DNA from: JAPHSX01 sp050298555
Lineage (GTDB): Bacteria > Pseudomonadota > Gammaproteobacteria > Thiohalomonadales > Thiohalomonadaceae
NCBI GenBank assembly: GCA_050298555.1
Contig: JBNKUL010000034.1
Span: 11,019-75,018 of the forward strand
Length of the DNA stretch: 64,000 nucleotides
Direction of reading: 5' to 3'
Position numbers and translations under genes: made by a program. Each line of letters begins with the position of its first letter. Position 1 is the first letter of the stretch. Below are positions 51,177 through 59,245 of this stretch, piece after piece. The notes beneath the pieces were generated by a model. It made no database searches and was not told the DNA's origin. It worked only from the letters and a program-made list of their open reading frames with translations.

Positions 51177-52013
51177 ATGATTAGTATCAATCCATTTAGC
51201 GAGCTTTCCGGGTTCATTTCACCCATGGCCATGCAGGCGTACGTAATCCTGATGGTTATCATGGTTGCGGGTGGAACGATCCTTGACACCATTCACAAGA
51301 AAAGTGCCAAGTACTTTTTCGAGAATGCCAAAAAAGCAGAAAAAAGTGCACGCCGCAGCGTAAGCGGTGGTGAGAAGGTTGGTCTGATGATTCAGACCGT
51401 TACCAGCGAGGTCCTGACCTCGTCCGAGTTCGAGAACCCCACTCGTCGGATCTCCCACCTCTTCCTCATGTACGGATTCATTATCTTTGTTGTCTCCACT
51501 GCGACTCTGATCTTTGCTCATCCGACCGAGGCCTCTGCCGGTATCTGGCCCATGCTGTGGCACCTCGGCGCCGCTATGGTTGCCTTCGGCGGCTACTGGT
51601 TCTTCTTCTTCATTCGTGTAGACGTTGCCTCTGAAGGTAAGAAGGCACTCAAGCTGGCTCGCGCTGACCTGTTCATCGTCTCCCTGCTGGGTACCGTGAC
51701 CGGCGCTCTGCTGTGGTCCGCCACTCAGGGTAGCACCATGGGCTGGGTATTCTTCGCCCTGTTCCTGGCTTCTGCCACCACCCTGTTCAGCACCGTGCTG
51801 TGGTCCAAGTTTGCACACATGTTCTTCAAGCCTGCTGCGGCTTACCAGAAGAAGATCACCAAGGCTGACGGCTCCCAGGAGAACCTGCCTGATGTTGGTG
51901 AGATGAGCGACCCGGCTATCCACGCCCGCTACCCCGATATCCCCGAGTACATGGGTACCAATCCGCCTAACATGGGCCCGGGTATCAAGCGTGAAAAGCC
52001 GACTCACTTCTAA
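51177..52013 (+). CDS. aprM: APS reductase membrane anchor AprM
   Basis: AprM is the membrane partner of AprBA in many sulfur oxidisers and would take its electrons to the quinone pool. The 278-residue protein has about six TM segments (51-230 region), with His residues in ISHLFLMYG and MLWHLGAAM that could hold haem b. The start is ATG 51177 after GGAGAGGAG; a 12-residue longer frame has no ribosome-binding site. It precedes aprB in the typical MBA order. Confidence 0.9.
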   Translation: MISINPFSELSGFISPMAMQAYVILMVIMVAGGTILDTIHKKSAKYFFENAKKAEKSARRSVSGGEKVGLMIQTVTSEVLTSSEFENPTRRISHLFLMYGFIIFVVSTATLIFAHPTEASAGIWPMLWHLGAAMVAFGGYWFFFFIRVDVASEGKKALKLARADLFIVSLLGTVTGALLWSATQGSTMGWVFFALFLASATTLFSTVLWSKFAHMFFKPAAAYQKKITKADGSQENLPDVGEMSDPAIHARYPDIPEYMGTNPPNMGPGIKREKPTHF

Positions 52014-52048
52014 GTCGTACCAACTAACAATATTGAGAGAGAACTGAC

Positions 52049-52531
52049 ATGCCAACTTTCGTATATATGACACGTTGCGACGGCTGTGGACACTGTGTAG
52101 ATATCTGCCCGTCAGACATCATGCACATCGACACCACCGTGCGTCGTGCTTACAACCTTGAGCCCAACATGTGCTGGGAGTGCTACTCCTGTGTTAAGGC
52201 CTGCCCGCACCACGCTATCGATGTGCGCGGTTACGCTGACTTCGCCCCGCTGGGTCACTCAGTCCGTGTTATCCGTGACGAGGAGAAGGGTGTTATCGCC
52301 TGGCGCATCAAGTCACGCAATGGCGAGACCGACCTGAACCTGCTGGCTCCCATCACCACCAAGCCCTGGGGTCAAAATATCCCTCAGCTGGCGAACGTAC
52401 CTGGTCCGTCTCAGGAGCAGCGTGACAGCCAGCTGCTGTATAACGAACCAAAATACATTCGTCTCGACGATGGTGATATCCACACCCTCGAGTCCAATGG
52501 TCTGGAAATGAAGGAAGGGGTGTACTACTAA
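52049..52531 (+). CDS. aprB: Adenylylsulfate reductase beta subunit AprB
   Basis: This 160-residue ferredoxin-like subunit binds two [4Fe-4S] clusters, CDGCGHCVDICPSDIM and CWECYSCVKACPHHAI, linking AprA flavin to AprM. The tail YIRLDDGDIHTLESNG wraps AprA in known structures. The TAA stop overlaps the aprA ATG by one base. Confidence 0.96.
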   Translation: MPTFVYMTRCDGCGHCVDICPSDIMHIDTTVRRAYNLEPNMCWECYSCVKACPHHAIDVRGYADFAPLGHSVRVIRDEEKGVIAWRIKSRNGETDLNLLAPITTKPWGQNIPQLANVPGPSQEQRDSQLLYNEPKYIRLDDGDIHTLESNGLEMKEGVYY

Positions 52532-54432
52532 TGGCTTACAAGACAGTCGTAGAAGACAACATTGACGTTCTGGTCGCCGGTGCCGGCCTCGGTGGTACTG
52601 GTGCCGCCTGGGAAGCCCGCTACTGGGGTCAGAACAAGAAGATCGTTATCGCCGAGAAGGCCAACATCGACCGTTCCGGTGCTGTTGCCCAGGGTCTGTA
52701 CGCAATCAACTGCTACATGGGTACCCGCTTCGGTGAGAACAATCCTGAAGACCACGTTCGTTACGCTCGTATCGACCTGATGGGCATGGTTCGTGAGGAC
52801 CTGCTGTTTGACATGGCTCGCCACGTTGACTCAGCTGTACACCAGTTCGAGGAGTGGGGCATGCCGATCATGCGCAACCCCAAGAACGGCGCCTACCTGC
52901 GTGAAGGTCGCTGGCAGATCATGATCCACGGTGAGTCCTACAAGCCTCTCGTTGCCGAGGCAGCGAAGAAGTCTGCTGACAAGGTCTACAACCGTATTTG
53001 TGTTACCCACCTGCTGATGGACGATGCCAAAGAGAACCGCGTTGCAGGTGCTGTTGGCTTTAACGTTCGTACTGGTGACTACCACGTATTCAAGTCCAAG
53101 ACCGTTATTGTTGGTGCCGGTGGTGCTTCCAACATCTTTAAGCCCCGCTCCGTTGGTGAGGGTGCTGGTCGTGTATGGTACGCCCCCTGGTCTTCCGGTT
53201 CTGCTTACGGCCTGATGATCGGCGCCGGTGCCAAGATGACCCAGATGGAAAACCGTATCGTACTGGCTCGCTTCAAAGACGGTTACGGTCCTGTAGGCGC
53301 GTACTTCCTGCACCTCAAGACCTACACCCAGAACTGCGATGGTGAAGAGTACGAGTCCAAGTGGTTCCCCGCTCTGGAGAAGATGGTTGGTAAGGCATAC
53401 CTGGACACTGAAGCGTCTCACGTTTCTCACCGTCCGATTCCTACCTGCCTGCGTAACCACGCCTTCATCAACGAGGTGAACTCAGGTAAGGGCCCGATCC
53501 ACATGGTTACCATGGAGGCCTTCCAGGATCCTCATCTCGAAGAGATTGGCTGGCACAACTTCCTGGGTATGACCGTTGGTCAGGCCGTACTGTGGGCCGC
53601 TACCGACGTTAACCCGAAGTACGAGAACCCCGAGCTGACCACCTCCGAGCCCTACGTAATGGGTTCCCACGCCACCGGTTGTGGTGCATGGTGCTCCGGT
53701 CCCGAGGACATCTCTCCTGATGAGTACTTCTGGGGCTACAACCGTATGACCACCGTTGAGGGTCTGTTCGGTGCCGGTGACGCCGTTGGTGGTACTCCGC
53801 ACGCCTTCTCCTCCGGTTCCTTCACCGAAGGTCGTCTGGCAGCCAAGGCCGCCTGTAAGTACATCGACGATGGTAAGGCAGAGGGTATCCGTGTTTCCCA
53901 GGAGCAGATCGACCGTCGCAAGGCCGAGATCTACAAGCCGATGGAGCACTACACCATCTACCGTAACGAGATCGTTGCCGGTACTGTTAACCCCAACTAC
54001 ATCAACCCGCGTCAGGGTCTGGACCGTCTGCAGAAGCTGATGGACGAGTATGCTGGTGGTGTAACCGTTAGCTACATGACCAACGAGAAGCTCCTCCAAA
54101 TCGGTCTGAAGAAGATGAAGACCCTGGAAGAGGATCTGGAGAAGGTAGCAGCCGAGAACGTTCACGAGCTGCTGCGTGCATGGGAGCTGAAGCACCGTCA
54201 CCTCGCTTCCGAGGCGGTAATTCACCACACCCTGTTCCGTAAGGAGACCCGTTGGCCTGGTTACTACTACCGTGGCGACCACATGAAGGTTGATGACGAG
54301 AACTGGCACGTACTGACCGTTTCTCGCCGCGACCCGAAGACCGGCGCGTACACCATGGAAAAAGCCCCTCTGTATCACCTGGTAGGTGATATCGAAGATA
54401 AGGCTCTGGCAGAGCTGAAAGCAAAAGGCTAA
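52531..54432 (+). CDS. aprA: Adenylylsulfate reductase alpha subunit AprA
   Basis: This FAD enzyme, working in the oxidative direction, makes APS from sulfite and AMP. The 633-residue protein has the dinucleotide fold VLVAGAGLGGTGAAWEARYWG, the flavin-binding NIDRSGAVAQGLYAINCY, and the substrate region with RPIPTCLRNHAF. Length and composition match AprA. Codons in this block favour T-ending forms (GGT, CGT, GTT), unlike flanking genes, fitting very high expression. A terminator follows at 54487. Confidence 0.97.
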   Translation: MAYKTVVEDNIDVLVAGAGLGGTGAAWEARYWGQNKKIVIAEKANIDRSGAVAQGLYAINCYMGTRFGENNPEDHVRYARIDLMGMVREDLLFDMARHVDSAVHQFEEWGMPIMRNPKNGAYLREGRWQIMIHGESYKPLVAEAAKKSADKVYNRICVTHLLMDDAKENRVAGAVGFNVRTGDYHVFKSKTVIVGAGGASNIFKPRSVGEGAGRVWYAPWSSGSAYGLMIGAGAKMTQMENRIVLARFKDGYGPVGAYFLHLKTYTQNCDGEEYESKWFPALEKMVGKAYLDTEASHVSHRPIPTCLRNHAFINEVNSGKGPIHMVTMEAFQDPHLEEIGWHNFLGMTVGQAVLWAATDVNPKYENPELTTSEPYVMGSHATGCGAWCSGPEDISPDEYFWGYNRMTTVEGLFGAGDAVGGTPHAFSSGSFTEGRLAAKAACKYIDDGKAEGIRVSQEQIDRRKAEIYKPMEHYTIYRNEIVAGTVNPNYINPRQGLDRLQKLMDEYAGGVTVSYMTNEKLLQIGLKKMKTLEEDLEKVAAENVHELLRAWELKHRHLASEAVIHHTLFRKETRWPGYYYRGDHMKVDDENWHVLTVSRRDPKTGAYTMEKAPLYHLVGDIEDKALAELKAKG

Positions 54433-54486
54433 TCCCTGGGAAATACCAAACAGTAGTTCCTCTGGAACTCCTGTTTGGCATGAAAG

Positions 54487-54515
54487 AAGGCCAATATTCG
54501 TATTGGCCTTTTTTT
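54487..54515 (+). terminator. Terminator of aprMBA
   Basis: AAGGCCAATA and TATTGGCCTT form a perfect 10-bp stem with a TTCG tetraloop and a 5-T extension. Confidence 0.95.
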
Positions 54516-54587
54516 ATTTGTATGTAATCAGCTTTCTTGCATAATAGGCGGACTTTTCCGACCTTTGTGCAACATTAAGGGCAACAG

Positions 54588-54938
54588 ATGAACATTATCG
54601 ACAAAACAGACGAAGAGCTGCAGGCGATCGCCTTTCCGTTCTTTGATGATCTGATCAAGCATTCAAACGCTGGGGAATACGGCAAATTCACCCTCAACTT
54701 TTCCGCCGACCTGCTGCGCGGCTTGAACGAAGTAACGGTGGGTAACCAGTTCGCCAAGAGCGAATTGGCGCGTAACCTCGACCCGAACTACGATTTCCTC
54801 GGCTTCATCCGCCGCGGCCAGCACGTCACCAGTCTGTTCCGTGTGCGCAGCACCGCGAAAGAGGGTGAGTGGTTGGGCCGTCTGGTCATCGGTTATGAAG
54901 AAGATCAGGTTAAGATCTTCGCCGCATCAATTTTCTAA
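54588..54938 (+). CDS. Conserved-looking small protein of unknown function next to apr
   Basis: This 116-residue soluble protein shows no motifs I recognise. It has a two-helix start (DEELQAIAFPFFDDLIKHSN) followed by strands (FLGFIRRGQHVTSLFRVRST, WLGRLVIGYEEDQVKIFAAS), resembling a small alpha/beta fold. It begins about 75 bases after the apr terminator and is followed by the FKBP gene 5 bases later. No signal peptide. Confidence 0.7.
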   Translation: MNIIDKTDEELQAIAFPFFDDLIKHSNAGEYGKFTLNFSADLLRGLNEVTVGNQFAKSELARNLDPNYDFLGFIRRGQHVTSLFRVRSTAKEGEWLGRLVIGYEEDQVKIFAASIF

Positions 54939-54943
54939 GCGTT

Positions 54944-55462
54944 ATGACTGAAACAATCCAAGACAACAAATTCGTCGAGCTGAACTACAAGGTCGTCGAC
55001 GAGAAGACCGGCCAGGTCCTCTCCACCGTCGAGTTCCCCATCAGCTACGTGCACGGTGCCGACCAGGTGCTGGCCGCGCAGGTCACCGCGCAGCTGCACG
55101 GACGCAAGGAGGGCGACATTATCGAGGTGCCGATCGACGGCAACCTGATCTACGGTGCCCGCGACGAGAATCTGGTGTTTACCGACCGCATCGAAAACGT
55201 GCCGGAAGAGTATCGTGAGATTGGGATGAAGATCCTGATGGAGAGCGAGAGCGGCGATACCAAGGAGTTCATCGTCACCCGCATGGACGACGAGACCCTG
55301 ACCATCGACGGCAACAATCCGCTGTGCGGACGTGACCTCATCTTCAAGCTTGAGATCCTTACTGTGCGCGATGCCACCGATGAAGAGATCGAGGCCGGCA
55401 CCCGTGTGGTGAACGGGCCCGATATCGACATGGACCCGGATCGGGTGGTACCGATTAACTGA
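54944..55462 (+). CDS. FKBP-type peptidyl-prolyl isomerase, SlyD-like
   Basis: This 172-residue protein has the FKBP core split by an inserted chaperone flap, as in SlyD: FVELNYKVVDEKTGQVL opens, GNNPLCGRDLIFKLEILTVRD closes with the NPL-G/H motif. SlyD-type proteins fold proteins and can bind metals, but this one lacks the His/Cys-rich tail. It is co-directional with the preceding gene and ends at a terminator. Confidence 0.85.
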   Translation: MTETIQDNKFVELNYKVVDEKTGQVLSTVEFPISYVHGADQVLAAQVTAQLHGRKEGDIIEVPIDGNLIYGARDENLVFTDRIENVPEEYREIGMKILMESESGDTKEFIVTRMDDETLTIDGNNPLCGRDLIFKLEILTVRDATDEEIEAGTRVVNGPDIDMDPDRVVPIN

Positions 55463-55468
55463 CGAAAA

Positions 55469-55493
55469 AAAGGCGGGCATGGCCCGCCTTTTT
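55469..55493. terminator. Bidirectional terminator after the FKBP gene
   Basis: AAAGGCGGGC and GCCCGCCTTT form a 10-bp stem with a 3-base loop, flanked by A and T runs between convergent genes. Confidence 0.92.
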
Positions 55494-55497
55494 ATAT

Positions 55498-56115
55498 TTA
55501 CGGCCCAAGCGGATCGTCGTAGAGCAGGATGCCGACGTAGGGGGCGTAGGTTAAGACCGCTCCCTGCTGCGGTCCCAAATCGTTGAACGCATTGATTACG
55601 TCGATCAGGTGCTTTTCGCTTGTCGGCTCATCCCTAAGGGCGGCCAACGATGAGACCACTGGCGCTTCTTCACCGAGATCGAGGTGGGTCTTCAGCATCT
55701 GAATCGACTCTTCGATCCTGGCGACATTCACCTTCTTGCCCGCCTTCGCGATGCGTTCGCCTTCGTCCTGTTCGAACTCTGGCGGCTCTTCACTGACATT
55801 GCCTACCTGCTTGAGTCCGGCAAAGGCGTTGTACTCCTGTAGTGCCCGCTGTTTCAGTACGCTAACAAAGGCGTTGAACTCTTCGGTGGAGGGTTTAGCC
55901 AAGAAGAGCGACAGCAGGGTACAGCCATTGACGCGGCTGACGAAGTTGAGGGTGGATTTACTGATCACCGGCTCAGGGTTAAGTACAGTGAGCATCACCG
56001 TTAGCGACTCCATCTCCTTAAAGGGCGCTTTGGTTTTTACCTCGACACGGTCGTCGAAGAGCTCGAATTCACGAGTGCCCTTGAAGAGATGCTTTTGACT
56101 GAGTTTGGTTGTCAT
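55498..56115 (-). CDS. Cytoplasmic protein of unknown function
   Basis: In this 205-residue protein the first half looks like a PH-like beta-rich domain (FKGTREFELFDDRVEVKTKAPF, LTVMLTVLNPEPVI), followed by a helical segment and an acidic region. The tail reads GAVLTYAPYVGILLYDDPLGP. No catalytic motif recognised. It sits 9 bases downstream of the 103-residue gene, so the two are probably co-transcribed. Confidence 0.7.
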   Translation of the reverse strand: MTTKLSQKHLFKGTREFELFDDRVEVKTKAPFKEMESLTVMLTVLNPEPVISKSTLNFVSRVNGCTLLSLFLAKPSTEEFNAFVSVLKQRALQEYNAFAGLKQVGNVSEEPPEFEQDEGERIAKAGKKVNVARIEESIQMLKTHLDLGEEAPVVSSLAALRDEPTSEKHLIDVINAFNDLGPQQGAVLTYAPYVGILLYDDPLGP

Positions 56116-56124
56116 TTGAGCAGC

Positions 56125-56436
56125 CTAGCGGTTAAAAGCCTTTTTGACCTGGTCGGAGACGAACTCGTGCGTGTAGGCGTTCTCGCCGCAATGGATGACC
56201 TCGCCCTCCTCACCAATGAAGGAGAGATGGGGATGCGCCCTTACGCCGTCGTGCTCGATAATCGCCTGATTGTCGATGGTGCTGGTAACGCTAAAGGCAA
56301 TCTCCAGCGTCAGGTCGTGTAGTTGTTCACCACTGATGCCATCTTTGGCAAGCTTGAAGCGAATCTGTTCGATCAGTTCGCGCACCATTGCCTTTTGATA
56401 TTGGTCGTACTTCTTGATATCAATGATCTGCTGCAT
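56125..56436 (-). CDS. Small protein of unknown function
   Basis: This 103-residue protein starts inside the end of the acetyltransferase gene (17-base overlap, 56420-56436), so translation is coupled. It has a helix (YQKAMVRELIEQIRFKLAKDG), then LTLEIAFSVTSTIDNQAII and HPHLSFIGEEGEVIHCGEN, which looks like an alpha/beta domain. No known family recognised. Confidence 0.7.
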   Translation of the reverse strand: MQQIIDIKKYDQYQKAMVRELIEQIRFKLAKDGISGEQLHDLTLEIAFSVTSTIDNQAIIEHDGVRAHPHLSFIGEEGEVIHCGENAYTHEFVSDQVKKAFNR

Positions 56437-57505
56437 TTTGGCTTTCTTTCTGTTTGCGAAAAATCGGATTATACACCCTATCTTTTAGCCATTTCAGCAC
56501 TGCTCCCATGAGGGGAATTGTCTGCTCAGCGGGCGGGTTGGCGTTGATGATGCTAAGGCGCCAACGGTCGCGACGCTCAGACATCCAGTCCTGTTTGTAG
56601 GCGTCGTTACCGGTGAGAAAGTCGATCTCCTCGACCCTGTCGGTTTCGATGACGTACTCCATCAGCCAGGCGATGAGGATCGACCCGGGGGAGTAGTGCT
56701 TCCAGCGCTCGTCATAAACCAGCTTGAAGATACTGGCCTTACCGTGTGCCACAAACCAGAACTGGGCGGCAGCAGGTTGGTCGCCGATATAGAGCACGGC
56801 GAGCCGTAACCATCCGGCCTCCGCAAAGTGCTTGGCCAGCCCTTCCACAAAAGGCTCGAACATCTCACCCGGCTTCCAGCTGGCACGATAGACGGCGTTG
56901 TAGTCGGCCAGTCCCTGCTCCAGATCCTCATCGGTATAAAGGCGTATATGGTAACCGTGATCGCGCTCTAGTTTGCGTTGTTTGCGGGCAACGGTATTAC
57001 GTACCCGTGAGGGGCGTGCTGCCATGTAGTCGGCAAAGGAGTGACCCTCAGGGCGGTGTATCCAGTTGCGAAAGCGAAAGTAGCGTTCGCTGGTGAAGCC
57101 GGCGGACTCCATCGCACTCTGTAGCCTGTGCAGCGTTTTATCGTCTTCGGCAATGGGATCGAACTGCAGAAACTGAACGGGGAGTTGCCTTAAACCCTCG
57201 GCCAGGCAAGCGAGAGTTTCCTGCTGTCGTTCTTCTGCAAGCAGTAGCGTAAAGAGAGAACTGTAGAGGTGCGTAAGTGGGTAGTAGTTGTCGCCGTCAC
57301 GTCGCGATAGCGGCAACAGTGCGAGGACATTCTCGCCTTCGATTACACAGGCGAAGGTGGTTGCCTCAACATCATCAAGGCCATTCTCAAGCAGGTTTTC
57401 GAACCAGGGCCGGGAGAAAAATATGCTCTCTTTCTCAGCAAGGGCAAAGAGTTGGTTAACGCTGTCCGGGATTTGCTCCCAGTCAGCGTAACAGGCGAAT
57501 TCCAT
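56420..57505 (-). CDS. GNAT-family/FemAB-like acetyltransferase
   Basis: The 361-residue protein has the tandem GNAT layout seen in BioF2/CelD-type transferases: NTVARKQRKLERDHG in the middle, LAVLYIGDQPAAAQFWFVAHGKASIFKLVYDERWKHYSPGSIL, and a final VEEIDFLTGNDAYKQDWM. Such enzymes often modify sugars or amino acids in cell-surface polymer synthesis. No polysaccharide cluster is nearby, so the substrate is unknown. Confidence 0.8.
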   Translation of the reverse strand: MEFACYADWEQIPDSVNQLFALAEKESIFFSRPWFENLLENGLDDVEATTFACVIEGENVLALLPLSRRDGDNYYPLTHLYSSLFTLLLAEERQQETLACLAEGLRQLPVQFLQFDPIAEDDKTLHRLQSAMESAGFTSERYFRFRNWIHRPEGHSFADYMAARPSRVRNTVARKQRKLERDHGYHIRLYTDEDLEQGLADYNAVYRASWKPGEMFEPFVEGLAKHFAEAGWLRLAVLYIGDQPAAAQFWFVAHGKASIFKLVYDERWKHYSPGSILIAWLMEYVIETDRVEEIDFLTGNDAYKQDWMSERRDRWRLSIINANPPAEQTIPLMGAVLKWLKDRVYNPIFRKQKESQNAADH

Positions 57506-57513
57506 TTAGGGAC

Positions 57514-57864
57514 TTAGTTAATCGTCTCGCTGCCGCCTTCACTTGCGGGCGCGCTCATATCAATCATTTCGGATACCTCGAGGGTACCGTTGATTTCGAG
57601 GAAGGGGCAGGACTTTGCAGCTGCCAGTGCCTCTTCCATGGAGTTGGCACTGATGATACTCATCCCTGACATGCCTGAGATGGTGCCGGGGCCGGTCTGG
57701 CCGCCCGGTTGTACGGTGTGGGTGTCCTTACAGGGGATGGCGGGACTTAATACTCTCTCTCCTAGATCTCGCAGCCACTGCTGATACTTTTCGAAATGCT
57801 TTTGCCCCTCTTCAGGATTGGCAGGGTATTCGCCTCCCAGGTAAACGAATAGATACTGTGGCAT
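57514..57864 (-). CDS. YCII-related (DGPF-type) domain protein
   Basis: This 116-residue protein matches YCII family patterns: QYLFVYLGGEYPANPEEGQKHFEKYQQWLRDLG, then GMSIISANSMEEALAAAKSCPFLEINGTLEVSEMI. Related proteins are often found near sigma factors or dehalogenases; their role is unproven. It lies 8 bases upstream of the acetyltransferase gene on the same strand. Confidence 0.88.
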   Translation of the reverse strand: MPQYLFVYLGGEYPANPEEGQKHFEKYQQWLRDLGERVLSPAIPCKDTHTVQPGGQTGPGTISGMSGMSIISANSMEEALAAAKSCPFLEINGTLEVSEMIDMSAPASEGGSETIN

Positions 57865-58011
57865 AGCGGTCGATCCTCTGTAATACGCGTGAAAGGCGCA
57901 GATTTTAGCGGAATTGGATAGGAAATTCAGGCATAAGTGGGTTAAATGGCGCTAGAAAAAAATGAAATCCCAACAGGCCGTGGATTGCTGGTCACCTCCA
58001 AATCGCTGCTA

Positions 58012-58017
58012 TATAAT
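58012..58017 (+). promoter_or_regulatory. -10 element for the 53-residue gene
   Basis: A perfect TATAAT, about 95 bases before the ATG at 58108. No convincing -35 at 17 bp: TTGCTG at 57985 is 21 bases away. Transcription would start near 58024, before the hairpin leader. Confidence 0.55.
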
Positions 58018-58040
58018 CTGACCCGCAATCAACATATATC

Positions 58041-58086
58041 GTCGTGAGGGTTTTAAGCCGCATAGTCTTGCAGTGGCCGTCACGAC
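58041..58086 (+). other. Structured leader hairpin before the 53-residue gene
   Basis: GTCGTGA (58041-58047) pairs with TCACGAC (58080-58086); inside, GCCGC (58057-58061) pairs with GTGGC (58073-58077) around an 11-base loop. The structure ends about 12 bases before the ribosome-binding site. I know no named riboswitch of this form. Confidence 0.5.
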
Positions 58087-58107
58087 AGAAAAGTATAAAG
58101 GTGATTT

Positions 58108-58269
58108 ATGAGCGGACAACCTAGCACCCGACCGAAAGTTCCTGAGGGCAAATCACGTTTTCTGACAACCACGCAGATGGAGCCGAATGAAAAAGGTTTC
58201 GTTGGTTACAAGACTACTTGGGAAGAGTTCCAGAAAGAAGTGCCCTACACCACTCCTAAGCGTCCCTAA
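58108..58269 (+). CDS. Small 53-residue ORF of unknown function
   Basis: A strong AAAGGTG site precedes the ATG. The 53-residue soluble product is polar, with basic N- and C-termini and an acidic middle (FVGYKTTWEEFQKEVPYT). No Cys, no TM segment, no known motif. It has its own TATAAT, a structured leader and a following hairpin, so it behaves like a single small regulated gene. It may interact with a partner protein or nucleic acid. Confidence 0.65.
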   Translation: MSGQPSTRPKVPEGKSRFLTTTQMEPNEKGFVGYKTTWEEFQKEVPYTTPKRP

Positions 58270-58285
58270 GATACGCCAAAGAGTT

Positions 58286-58322
58286 ACCTTATGGGGAGAT
58301 AAAAAATATCTTCCCATAAGGT
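58286..58322. terminator. 16-bp hairpin after the 53-residue gene
   Basis: ACCTTATGGGGAGATA and TATCTTCCCATAAGGT pair (one wobble) around five As, starting 17 bases after the stop. There is no T run, so it may be a weak terminator or mRNA 3' stabiliser. Confidence 0.5.
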
Positions 58323-58449
58323 CATCCTTCACCCGCATTCGCCGGGAAGCTCCACAAAGTAAAATACCTGATAGCCGGAAGCGTGTTCCAGCGTCTCCTG
58401 TTGAGCGGTATTATCACTACCTCCTTCGCCTTATCCTGCCTCATCAAAG

Positions 58450-59160
58450 ATGAACAACCATTACAGCCTAGATGTCATCGGCGTGATCCACTCCTGCTAT
58501 AGGGAGAAGTTCGGTATCCCGCGCCAGCCTGGCCTGGTGCAAACGGTGACCGCTACCCTGGAGTTGCTGTCGCCCTATAACCGTCCCGAGACGGTAAAGG
58601 GGCTGGAGGGCTTCTCCCACATCTGGGTGAGTTTCCTCTTTCACGGCGTTGAGCCTGGCAAGTGGTCGCCCACGGTTCGACCGCCGCGGCTCGGCGGCAA
58701 TGAACGGGTCGGCGTCTTTGCCAGCCGTTCCACTCACCGCCCCAACCCGCTGGGCCTTTCGGTGGTGCAACTGGGGGCGATCGAGGCAGACGGTAATAGC
58801 GTCAAACTGCACCTCATCGGCGCCGACCTGCTAGACGGCACGCCGGTGGTCGATATCAAGCCCTACATCCCCTATGTGGACAGTATCCCCGATGCCCGCA
58901 GCGGTTTTGCAGACGGGGCGCCACAGCCGATGCTGCAGGTGAGCTTCAGCCCAGAGACGGAGCTACAGCTGAAGCAGCAGCTTGGGCGTTACCCGAGGTT
59001 AAGGCAGCAGATTGCTGAAAGCCTGGCCTATGACCCTCGTCCCGCCTACAGGGCGCAGAAGGAGCAGAAGAGCCGGGGCGGTGTGCGCTTTTTCGATTTC
59101 GATGTACAGTTCGAGATCAAAGGAGATCGCCTGTTGGTAACGGCAATCCGGCCTGAATAG
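58450..59160 (+). CDS. trmO: tRNA N6-threonylcarbamoyladenosine methyltransferase TrmO
   Basis: TrmO (formerly TsaA/YaeB) methylates t6A37 of threonine tRNAs to m6t6A. The 236-residue protein matches the VirR/YaeB fold: IGVIHSCYREKFGIPRQPGLV, the FHGVEPGKW loop, the SAM-contact RSTHRPNPLGLSVV and VDIKPYIPYVDS. The C-terminal extension is the known RNA-binding segment (YDPRPAYR, VRFFDFDVQFEI). The start at 58450 lacks a strong Shine-Dalgarno. Confidence 0.92.
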   Translation: MNNHYSLDVIGVIHSCYREKFGIPRQPGLVQTVTATLELLSPYNRPETVKGLEGFSHIWVSFLFHGVEPGKWSPTVRPPRLGGNERVGVFASRSTHRPNPLGLSVVQLGAIEADGNSVKLHLIGADLLDGTPVVDIKPYIPYVDSIPDARSGFADGAPQPMLQVSFSPETELQLKQQLGRYPRLRQQIAESLAYDPRPAYRAQKEQKSRGGVRFFDFDVQFEIKGDRLLVTAIRPE

Positions 59161-59245
59161 GTTTGGAATAGCTCCGATGCTGAACTCTCGTCCGTGCGGC
59201 TTGTCATAGAGAGCCGTAACCGTTGTTAATCGTATAAGGATAATC

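Noticed and set aside
58041..58086. Known riboswitch class (such as SAM, preQ1 or c-di-GMP)
   Set aside because: The arrangement of stem and loop does not match their conserved cores; kept only as an unnamed hairpin.
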